Origin: Bacteroidales bacterium
GTDB lineage: Bacteria; Bacteroidota; Bacteroidia; Bacteroidales; UBA932
Direction: 5' to 3'
Assembly: GCA_016288775.1 (NCBI GenBank)
Contig: JAEELG010000013.1
Coordinates: 1-64,000 of the forward strand
DNA: 64,000 bases
The notes under the pieces were generated by a model. It saw only the letters and a list, made by a program, of their open reading frames with translations, made no database searches and was not told the DNA's origin. The stretch's first letter is position 1; each line of letters opens with the position of its first letter. The position numbers and the translations under genes are program-made. Shown one piece after another: positions 57,814-64,000 of the stretch.

Positions 57814-58113
57814 ATGCGTATTCTGTCTGCAGACTACGGCCGCAAGCGGCCTGTCCATCCCGCATCAATAGCGGCCATTGTCGTTGGCGTTCTGGCGGTT
57901 GCCGGGGCGGTATACATCATGGTGCGGGGCCTGGGGCTGAATCCTGACCTGGATTTCGGGGCTGGGGCGTACTATTATGCGGATATTCCTGATTACCAGA
58001 AGGTTCTGAACTGGGACGTTTATTCCGCACAGTTGCCGTTCTGTGTTTATCTGCTGCTGTTTCTAGGCTGGGGCGCGGTGGTCTGGTGGCTCTGGAAGCG
58101 GATGGAAAAATAA
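57814..58113 (+). CDS. Small two-helix membrane protein
   Basis: 99 residues with two hydrophobic segments (about 18-40, 'ASIAAIVVGVLAVAGAVYIMV', and 72-93, 'LPFCVYLLLFLGWGAVVWWLW'). Between them is a short tyrosine-rich loop, 'GAYYYADIPDYQKVLNWDVYS', predicted outside the membrane. I know no family. It is 11 bases after the YeiH-type gene and before a terminator, so it is the last gene of this unit and a candidate accessory subunit of that transporter. Confidence 0.6.
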   Translation: MRILSADYGRKRPVHPASIAAIVVGVLAVAGAVYIMVRGLGLNPDLDFGAGAYYYADIPDYQKVLNWDVYSAQLPFCVYLLLFLGWGAVVWWLWKRMEK

Positions 58114-58122
58114 TTCTTTCAT

Positions 58123-58156
58123 AAAAAATCAGCAATATCTCGTTGCTGATTTTTTT
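58123..58156 (+). terminator. Terminator after the YeiH-type / small membrane protein unit
   Basis: AAAAAATCAGCAA (58123-58135) pairs with TTGCTGATTTTTTT (58143-58156); an A-rich left arm and T-rich tail make a strong, possibly bidirectional terminator. Confidence 0.88.
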
Positions 58157-58197
58157 GATTCCTTGGCCGGCTGACGGACCTTTTGCACATTTGCGAA

Positions 58198-58581
58198 ATG
58201 AATACGGACAAGCAGCGGGTAGGCCGGCGGGGAGAGGACGAGGCCTGCAATTATCTTCTCGGGCTGGGCCATACGATTCTCAGCAGAAACTGGAGGGCCT
58301 CTCACCTCGAGTTAGACATCATTACCCTTCAGGGGCGCGTGCTGCACGTGGTTGAGGTGAAAACCCGCAGCGGAGGCGCCCCGGTGGCCCCGGAATCCAA
58401 AATCGACCACGCCAAGCGCCGGCGCATGGTGCTCGCGGCCGGGGCGTTCATGAACAATCCCAGCCGTGTTTTCCTCCCCTCCGACCTGGAAGTCCAGTTC
58501 GACGTCCTCACCGTCGTCTTCGACGAACCGGCCCCTGTTATCGAATACTATCCCCAGGCCTTTATCCCCATGTATTACTGA
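58198..58581 (+). CDS. YraN (UPF0102) family nuclease-like protein
   Basis: 127 residues from the ATG at 58198 (an ATG five codons earlier is possible). It is a PD-(D/E)XK-like small protein: 'VGRRGEDEACNYLLGLGHTILSRNWRASHLELDIITLQGRVLHVVEVKTRS', where E, D and E-x-K form the nuclease-type site, then 'KIDHAKRRRMVLAAGAFM' and 'VQFDVLTVVF'. The family role is not settled; it is predicted to act on Holliday-like or damaged DNA. It stands alone between a terminator and a transposon-like unit. Confidence 0.88.
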   Translation: MNTDKQRVGRRGEDEACNYLLGLGHTILSRNWRASHLELDIITLQGRVLHVVEVKTRSGGAPVAPESKIDHAKRRRMVLAAGAFMNNPSRVFLPSDLEVQFDVLTVVFDEPAPVIEYYPQAFIPMYY

Positions 58582-58640
58582 TCCCCACTTCCCTATGGCG
58601 CCTATCTTATCCCCCTGACTCCCAACCCTTTTCATTCTTC

Positions 58641-58665
58641 ATCTGTGGGAAAAACACCCACAGAT
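58641..58665. repeat. Left hairpin of the transposase unit
   Basis: ATCTGTGGG, a 7-base loop, CCCACAGAT: a perfect 9-bp stem 43 bases before the transposase ATG. The same stem with another 7-base loop stands after the gene (59662-59686). Such palindromes are the recognition elements of IS200/IS605 and REP-associated transposases. Confidence 0.75.
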
Positions 58666-58707
58666 AAACATGGTTATATATTAGTAATTAACAACTTAAA
58701 CAAAGCT

Positions 58708-59631
58708 ATGAGACACAATAGAGTTTCCTATCGAGGCATTCTGAACCACTGTTACCAAAACACAATCGACGGCAAGCTGATTTTCTACACCGAGAGCGAT
58801 TTCCTGGTATATTTCACGGTATTTTGTACCATCGTTCCAAAGTATAGAGTCAAGATTCTTGGTCTATGCTTGATGTACGACCATGTGCACAAATCTATGA
58901 TTGCGGAATCGACGAAAGATTTGTATGCATGCTCGCAGAACGTGACGTCTGTATTCGTGAAAGAACACAACATTACACTTGGGCGCAAAGGCTCACTGTT
59001 CAGAAAACCATTTGGCAGCGTTCCGAAATACGGCGACAAAAAAGCACGCTCCAACCTGATTTACGTGGCCAATAATCCCGTTGAACGAAAAATGGTTGAA
59101 CGGGCCGAGCAATACAGATGGAATTTTCTTGCATATGCTGTTAGCGATCATCCTTTTTCTGAACCGGTTTCAACGCATACGGCCTCAAAATACTTGCTCT
59201 GGGCAATCAAAACAGCAGATAAAAAACACGAGAATGGAGAATACTTGACAAACCCATTGTTGCAGACTATGTTCAAGCATCTCAAACCCAAAGAGAAGGA
59301 ACAGTTGATAGACCATATAATAAACCGCTACAACATCATAGACTATTCTGCTGCCATACGCTTTTGGGGTAGTTATGAAAAAATGCTCGCCGCAATACAT
59401 GCTACGACAGGGGACGAGCATGATTTGAATGAAATATTCGTGGGTAAAAACGATAATGTTTATCCCCAGATGACATCAATTCTTTTGTTAACCAACCGAG
59501 CAAAAGACATCCATCGGATAATCGGCTTAACGGCAGACGAAAAAATATCCCTTTTCAACTATTTGCAAGGAAAAACATCGGCCCAACCCAAGCAAATTGC
59601 CAAATACCTGCATTTTTCTAGCGGAATATAA
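58708..59631 (+). CDS. Y1 transposase of the REP-associated (RAYT / IS200-like) type
   Basis: 307 residues from the ATG at 58708; the open frame extends upstream into the left hairpin but without family residues. The N-terminal HUH nuclease domain has 'LMYDHVHKSMI' (H59-x-H61) and 'GSLFRKPFGSVPKYGDKKARSNLIYVANNPVERKMV' with the nucleophile Tyr119. The C-terminal half is helical and could bind DNA ('RAKDIHRIIGLTADEKISLFNYLQGKTSAQPKQIAKYLHFSSG'). Such enzymes cut and join single-stranded DNA at palindromes. It is AT-rich, flanked on both sides by matching hairpins, and lies between core genes yraN and mutS. This looks like a recently acquired or domesticated unit. Confidence 0.85.
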   Translation: MRHNRVSYRGILNHCYQNTIDGKLIFYTESDFLVYFTVFCTIVPKYRVKILGLCLMYDHVHKSMIAESTKDLYACSQNVTSVFVKEHNITLGRKGSLFRKPFGSVPKYGDKKARSNLIYVANNPVERKMVERAEQYRWNFLAYAVSDHPFSEPVSTHTASKYLLWAIKTADKKHENGEYLTNPLLQTMFKHLKPKEKEQLIDHIINRYNIIDYSAAIRFWGSYEKMLAAIHATTGDEHDLNEIFVGKNDNVYPQMTSILLLTNRAKDIHRIIGLTADEKISLFNYLQGKTSAQPKQIAKYLHFSSGI

Positions 59632-59661
59632 CATTCGCAAGACCAATAACTTAACCATAAA

Positions 59662-59686
59662 ATCTGTGGGAAATAATCCCACAGAT
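59662..59686. repeat. Right hairpin of the transposase unit
   Basis: ATCTGTGGG, loop AAATAAT, CCCACAGAT. The stem is identical to the left hairpin (58641-58665) and the loop length is equal (7), but the loop sequence differs. It begins 30 bases after the transposase stop. Confidence 0.75.
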
Positions 59687-59744
59687 GCGAGAGGGAAGAA
59701 AATGAAAATCAGAAGGTTGAGAGAAGCAGGGTGGGCACGGAGCA

Positions 59745-59775
59745 TTGCCAGTTTCGCCAAAAAACGCTATATTTG
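59745..59775 (+). promoter_or_regulatory. Promoter of mutS
   Basis: TTG (59745-59747), 20 bases, TATATTTG (59768-59775), 25 bases before the ATG. It lies just outside the right hairpin, so the insertion did not separate mutS from its promoter. Confidence 0.65.
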
Positions 59776-59800
59776 AAATCCTATAGCAACGAACACGAAA

Positions 59801-62410
59801 ATGGCGAAGACATCGGAAGATACACCGCTCCTGAAGCAATACTTTTCCATCAAGGCGCAGCACCCTGAGGCACTCCTGCTCTACCGGGTGGGCGACTTCT
59901 ACGAGTGCTACTCCGACGACGCCGTCACCCTCAGCAAGACCCTCGGAATCGTCCTCACCCGCCGCAACAACGGCGAAAAGGGCGACACCCCCATGGCCGG
60001 CTTTCCGCACCACGCCATCGACTCCTACCTGCCCAAGCTCATACGCGCCGGATTCAAAGTGGCCATATGCGACCAGCTCGAAGATCCCAAGCTCGCCCAG
60101 AACAAACTCGTCAAGCGCGGCGTAACCGAGATCCTCACCCCCGGCGTGGCCTTCGGCGAGACCATGCTCGACGGCAAGGAGCACAACTGGCTCGCCGGCC
60201 TCACCTACGACGGCCCCGAATGCGGCGCCGCCTTCCTCGACGCCTCCACCGGCACGTTCAAGGTGGCCCAGGGCAGCCCGGAATACATCAGCACCCTCCT
60301 TTACAGCTTCCGCCCCAAGGAGCTCGTGGTCCAGCGCGACATCTACCGCCGCGTCACCGAAAAATACCCCGACTTCTACGTCACCGGCCTCGACGAGTGG
60401 GCCTTCGTGTCCGATGCGGCCACCGAAAAGCTCTGCCGCCAGCTTGGCGTCCAGAGCCTCAAGGGCTTCGCCGTCGACCGCTACCCGCTCGCCGTCTGCA
60501 GCGCCGGCGCCCTCGTGTTCTACCTCGAGCAGACGCATCACGAAGGCCTCCGCAACATCTGCAGCATCAGCCGCATCGACGAAGGCAGCTTCGTGTGGAT
60601 GGACCGCTTCACCTTCCGCAACCTCGAGATCTTCCAGAGCAACGCCGGGCGCGAAGGCGTCAGCCTCGTGGACGTGCTCGACCGCTGCTCCTCGCCGATG
60701 GGCTCCCGCCTGCTGCGCGAGTGGCTGTCGCTCCCGATAATGGACATCTCCGCGCTCAACGGCCGCTACGACGTGGTCCAGTTCTTCGCCGACAACGAAG
60801 AGGCGCTGGAGGAAATCCGCAACCTTATCTCCGACATCGGCGACCTCGACCGCATCACCGCACGCGCCGCCACCGGCAAGATCAACCCCCGCGAAATGAT
60901 GCAGCTGGCGCGCTCCCTGAGCCGGATGACCCCCGTCCGCAACATGTGCTCCGACACCGGCATCGCAGCCCTCGACAAGCTGGTCAAGGGACTGAAGGAC
61001 ACCGACCCCATCCTCCACCGCATCCAGGAGACAATGGCGGAAAACCCCGCCGCCCAGCTCGGAAAGGGCGACGTCATCGCCACCGGCGTGTCGAAGGAAC
61101 TCGACGAGCTCCGCCGCATCTCCCGCGGAGGCAAGGACTACCTCCAGGAAATCCAGCGCCGCGAGGCTGAACTCACCGGCATAAACTCCCTCCGGATAGG
61201 CTACAACAACGTTTTCGGCTACTACATCGAGGTGCGCAACACCTACCGCGACCAGGTGCCGCCGGAGTGGATACGCAAGCAGACACTCGTGAGCTCGGAG
61301 CGCTACGTCACCGAGGAACTCAAGGAATACGAACGCAAGATCCTCGACGCCGAAGGCTCCATCTATGAACTCGAATCCGGCCTTTACGCCAAGCTGGTAG
61401 CCGACATCCAGAAGCGCATCAAGGACATCCAGGCCAACTGCCGCGTGATAGCGCAGATCGACGTCCTGCAAGGCTTTGCGCTACAGGCGAATGAGCGCAG
61501 CTACTCCCGTCCGGAGATGGACAAGTCGCTGTCGTTCGACATCAAAGCCGGCAGGCACCCCGTCATCGAGACCATGATGCGCCCCGGCGAGGAATACGTC
61601 CCCAACGACATCTCGATGGACAGCCGCAAGGAGCAGATCATGGTGCTCACCGGCCCCAACATGGCCGGCAAGTCCGCCCTTCTGCGCCAGACCGCCCTGA
61701 TCGTGCTCATGGCCCAGGCCGGCTCCTTCGTGCCCGCAGCGAAGGCCCGCATCGGCGTGTTCGACAAGATCTTCACCCGCGTCGGCGCCACCGACAACAT
61801 CTCCCGCGGCGAATCCACCTTCATGGTGGAGATGCTCGAGACCGCGATGATCATGCACAACCTCTCCGAGCGCTCGCTGGTGCTTATGGACGAGATAGGC
61901 CGCGGCACCTCGACCTACGACGGCATGTCCATAGCGCGCGCCCTCATCGAGTACGTGCACGAGCGAGGACACGGCGCCAAGACGCTCTTCGCCACCCACT
62001 ACCACGAGCTCAACGACCTCGAAAACCGCTTCCCGCGCGTTCATAACTGGCACATCTCCGTTAAGGAGGAGGGGCACGACGTCATCTTCCTCCGTAAGCT
62101 CGAGCGCGGCGGCGTGGCACACAGCTTCGGTATCCATGTGGCCCGCATGGCCGGCATGCCGCAGGAGGTGATAGCCTCCGCCGAACGCACCCTGCGGGAA
62201 CTGGAGCGCCGCGAGCGCAACGCCGACGCCCTCTCCAAAGACACCTCCGAAGACGGCAGCGTGCAGCTTTCGTTCTTCCAGCTCGACGACCCCGTGCTCA
62301 GCTCCCTCCGCGAGCAGCTGATGTCCGCCGACCTCGACAACATGACACCCCTCAAGGCCTTTGACCTCCTCCGCAAGCTGAAGGAGGAAGTGGGGGCCGA
62401 CAAAAACTGA
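59801..62410 (+). CDS. mutS: DNA mismatch repair protein MutS
   Basis: 869 residues, typical MutS1. It recognises mismatches and recruits MutL. The mismatch-binding 'RVGDFYECYSDD' (Phe33-Tyr-Glu35), the connector, the lever/clamp ('LRIGYNNVFGYYIEVRN'), Walker A 'TGPNMAGKSALLRQTALI' (617-634), 'GESTFMVEM' and Walker B 'LVLMDEIGRGTSTYDGMSIA' are intact. The C-terminal 'LDDPVLSSLREQLMSADLDNMTPLKAFDLLRKLKEEV' is the usual tail. It follows the transposase unit by 170 bases with its own promoter; the reading frame is complete, so repair should be functional. Confidence 0.98.
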   Translation: MAKTSEDTPLLKQYFSIKAQHPEALLLYRVGDFYECYSDDAVTLSKTLGIVLTRRNNGEKGDTPMAGFPHHAIDSYLPKLIRAGFKVAICDQLEDPKLAQNKLVKRGVTEILTPGVAFGETMLDGKEHNWLAGLTYDGPECGAAFLDASTGTFKVAQGSPEYISTLLYSFRPKELVVQRDIYRRVTEKYPDFYVTGLDEWAFVSDAATEKLCRQLGVQSLKGFAVDRYPLAVCSAGALVFYLEQTHHEGLRNICSISRIDEGSFVWMDRFTFRNLEIFQSNAGREGVSLVDVLDRCSSPMGSRLLREWLSLPIMDISALNGRYDVVQFFADNEEALEEIRNLISDIGDLDRITARAATGKINPREMMQLARSLSRMTPVRNMCSDTGIAALDKLVKGLKDTDPILHRIQETMAENPAAQLGKGDVIATGVSKELDELRRISRGGKDYLQEIQRREAELTGINSLRIGYNNVFGYYIEVRNTYRDQVPPEWIRKQTLVSSERYVTEELKEYERKILDAEGSIYELESGLYAKLVADIQKRIKDIQANCRVIAQIDVLQGFALQANERSYSRPEMDKSLSFDIKAGRHPVIETMMRPGEEYVPNDISMDSRKEQIMVLTGPNMAGKSALLRQTALIVLMAQAGSFVPAAKARIGVFDKIFTRVGATDNISRGESTFMVEMLETAMIMHNLSERSLVLMDEIGRGTSTYDGMSIARALIEYVHERGHGAKTLFATHYHELNDLENRFPRVHNWHISVKEEGHDVIFLRKLERGGVAHSFGIHVARMAGMPQEVIASAERTLRELERRERNADALSKDTSEDGSVQLSFFQLDDPVLSSLREQLMSADLDNMTPLKAFDLLRKLKEEVGADKN

Positions 62411-62416
62411 TACCCC

Positions 62417-63688
62417 ATGAAGCATGTACTCATCCTTTTAGCGGCCCTTACGCTCGGAGGCGCAACCCTGACGGCACAGGATTACATGGTGCCTGAACTT
62501 GCGGACGCCCTGCGCGAAGACCGCATGCGCTGCGGCGGCAACCTTATCCCATACAGCCACGGCGACCTCACCGAGACGCCCGCCCCCAGGGGCTACAAGC
62601 CGTTCTATATCAGCCACTATGCGAGGCACGGCAGCCGTCACACCTGGGGCGACAAAGGTTACCTGTACGTCCTCGACATACTCGGCAAGGCCGACAGTCT
62701 CGGCATACTCTCTCCCGCCGGACGCAAGGTAATGGACGAGACGCTGATGGTGATGGAGGCATGGGACGGAATGGACGGACGCCTGTCGCAGAGGGGCGTC
62801 CGTGAGCATCAGGAGATGGCGCACCGCATGGTGAAACGCTTCCCTGAGGTGTTCAGGGGGAGCCCCCGCATCCGCGCCATCGGCAGCACCGTGCAGCGCA
62901 GCCTCATAAGCATGAACGCGTTCACCACGGCAATCGCTGCCGACCGCCCCAGGACCCGCTGGACCATGGATACGGGCGAAAAATTCATGAACTATATAGG
63001 CGACACCGGCCACGCTACTCCCGACGTTAAGGAGCTTCGCGCCACGATCAAGGACCGCAAATGGGATTTCCAAGCCGACACCAGCTACGTGCTTGGGCGC
63101 CTCTTCACGGATTCCCTTGCAGCCGCCAGGCTTGTTCCTGAAGTGAACAAGTTCAACGACGCCCTCTTCAACGTTGCCACCATAACGCGCTGCTGGGATA
63201 TAGAGGACTATATCCTGGACGAGCTGTCCTTCGAATGGCTGTATCAGACTACATCCAACGAATCCCACTATGTGTTTGCCAAATACGGCAACGCCGCGGA
63301 GATCACCCGCGAGCGCCTCGCATCCGCCCATGAGCTGGCCGACGACATACTTGCCAAGGCCGACGAGGTCATCTCCAGCGGGGAATATGCCGTCGACCTG
63401 CGCTTCGGACACGATTACCCGCTTCATACGCTGGTGGCATACATAGGCATAGAAGGCCCCGGCTCCAAGCTGGCGTTCGACGAGATCGACAAGTACTGGT
63501 GGCAATGGAGGGAGCTCTGCATGGGTTCCAACCTGCAGATGATATTCTACCGCAACAAGGCCGGGCGCGTGCTGGTGAAGTTCCTTTATCAGGAACAGGA
63601 GCGTATGCTGCGCGGCCTGGAGAGCGTGAGCGGACCCTACTACGACTGGGAGACCGTCCGCGCCAATTTTGATGGATTCAGACGATGA
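62417..63688 (+). CDS. Secreted histidine acid phosphatase (MINPP/phytase-like)
   Basis: 423 residues with a signal peptide ending at 'LTAQ'. It is a clade-2 histidine phosphatase: the catalytic 'ISHYARHGSRHTWGD' (RHGxR; the Pro that often follows is missing) and the proton-donor region 'VDLRFGHDYPLHTLVAYIGIEG' (HD) are present, with 'GVREHQEMAHRMVKRFPEVFRG...IRAIGSTVQRSLISMNAF' between. The closest group by pattern is the inositol polyphosphate phosphatases secreted by gut Bacteroides, but sugar phosphates are also possible. It is 6 bases downstream of mutS and overlaps the glycosyltransferase start (ATGA). Confidence 0.85.
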   Translation: MKHVLILLAALTLGGATLTAQDYMVPELADALREDRMRCGGNLIPYSHGDLTETPAPRGYKPFYISHYARHGSRHTWGDKGYLYVLDILGKADSLGILSPAGRKVMDETLMVMEAWDGMDGRLSQRGVREHQEMAHRMVKRFPEVFRGSPRIRAIGSTVQRSLISMNAFTTAIAADRPRTRWTMDTGEKFMNYIGDTGHATPDVKELRATIKDRKWDFQADTSYVLGRLFTDSLAAARLVPEVNKFNDALFNVATITRCWDIEDYILDELSFEWLYQTTSNESHYVFAKYGNAAEITRERLASAHELADDILAKADEVISSGEYAVDLRFGHDYPLHTLVAYIGIEGPGSKLAFDEIDKYWWQWRELCMGSNLQMIFYRNKAGRVLVKFLYQEQERMLRGLESVSGPYYDWETVRANFDGFRR

Positions 63689-64000
63689 AGAAAGTACTGA
63701 TTATCAGTTACTACTGGCCTCCGACAGGGGGCAGCGGGGTGCAGAGGTGGGTCAAGTTCGCCAAGTATCTCGACCGCTTCGGCTGGGAGCCCGTGGTATA
63801 TACTCCCGAGAACCCGGAGCAGCTGGCGGTTGACGAGAGCCTTGGCACCGAGCTCCCGGCGGGCCTGACGGTGCTCAGGCGCCATATCAGCGAGCCGTAC
63901 GCTCTGTACCACAAGTTCTTCGGAGCCTCCGACAAGGGCGCCGGCGTGAATCCGCTGAACCAGCAGAAAAAGACCTTCAAGCAGCGCCTGGTGGTGGGCC
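63685..64000 (+). CDS. Glycosyltransferase family 4-like protein, N-terminal part (partial)
   Basis: 105 codons run off the right edge. The start 'MKKVLIISYYWPPTGGSGVQRWVKFAKYLDRFGWEPVVYTPENPEQLAVDE' is characteristic of a common Bacteroidetes GT4-type glycosyltransferase, with the glycine-rich loop after the first strand. Such enzymes build cell-surface polysaccharides or glycoprotein glycans. It overlaps the phosphatase stop by four bases. The C-terminal nucleotide-sugar domain is not visible. Confidence 0.85.
   Translation, partial: MKKVLIISYYWPPTGGSGVQRWVKFAKYLDRFGWEPVVYTPENPEQLAVDESLGTELPAGLTVLRRHISEPYALYHKFFGASDKGAGVNPLNQQKKTFKQRLVVG

Larger units (their letters stand above)
58641..59686 (+). 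mobile_element. Single-gene transposon-like unit (hairpin, Y1 transposase, hairpin)
   Basis: About 1.05 kb bounded by two copies of the same 9-bp-stem hairpin, with the transposase gene between. The flanks outside the hairpins share a weak mirrored similarity: left reads '...caaccc-ttttcattcttc' into the hairpin, right reads 'gaagaaaatga...aaggttg' out of it. The true ends may therefore lie some 20-35 bases further out. The layout fits either an IS200-like element or a chromosomal RAYT with its own REP pair. Confidence 0.6.

Noticed and set aside
58641-59686. A CRISPR repeat pair
   Set aside because: Only two hairpin copies exist, a kilobase apart with a transposase gene between; there are no spacers or cas genes.

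Overview
The window looks like a chromosomal segment of a member of the order Bacteroidales. The evidence is a SusC/SusD pair, DUF4249, BACON and DUF3244-type secreted proteins, promoters of the Bacteroidetes type (TTTG, 19-20 bases, TAnnTTTG), few Shine-Dalgarno sequences, and Bacteroidetes-like core proteins. I do not claim a genus. Core genes are GC-rich with C/G at third positions. Four stretches are clearly more AT-rich and look like accessory islands: about 4.7-12.8 kb, 15.7-16.8 kb, 27.6-34.5 kb and 58.6-59.7 kb. Two parS-like palindromes beside mnmG and a small cluster of DnaA-box-like words upstream of mfd hint that the segment lies near the replication origin; this is an inference.

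Layout: 0-4.6 kb holds the end of ruvA, ybeY-mnmG (minus strand), tonB and hflX, with a long folded element just in front of hflX. 4.7-12.8 kb is accessory island A: a frameshifted TPR/membrane/HTH regulator diverging from a small DUF3244-like secreted protein, a legumain-like lipoprotein peptidase, and a DUF4249/BACON/TonB-receptor set. 12.8-27.5 kb is mostly core: sdhB-sdhA without an adjacent cytochrome gene, a secreted unknown, ruvB, mfd, and an envelope cluster (coaX, outer-membrane protein, TPR protein, lptC-like, PpiD-like chaperone). 27.5-35.1 kb is island B, which repeats the start of island A: an intact paralogous regulator, a paralogous small secreted protein cut short by an in-frame TAG, then a large secreted serine hydrolase and several small lipoproteins.

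35.2-52.7 kb begins with an internally shortened Rpn-type nuclease and an endonuclease/exonuclease/phosphatase. It continues as a tightly packed plus-strand run: ychF, galK, a large protein with an HExxH motif, GH3, GH144, SusC, SusD, a LamG lipoprotein and a second GH144. The GH3 + GH144 + SusC/D combination predicts a beta-1,2-glucan utilisation locus: a surface endo-glucanase and binding proteins feed the SusCD importer, and a periplasmic endo-glucanase and GH3 glucosidase finish to glucose. 52.7-58.6 kb carries a thioredoxin-like lipoprotein, thyA-folA, an Na+ symporter, a YeiH-type transporter with a small membrane partner, and yraN. A single-gene transposon-like unit follows: a REP-associated-type Y1 transposase between two near-identical hairpins. 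The window closes with mutS, a histidine acid phosphatase and the start of a glycosyltransferase.

The main candidate for something undescribed is the twice-occurring cassette of divergent TPR-membrane-HTH regulator, small DUF3244-like protein and large secreted hydrolase. Each copy has lost a different component. No tRNA, rRNA or CRISPR array was recognised, and no gene-free stretch exceeds 300 bases; the largest are 17848-18073 and 6310-6528.
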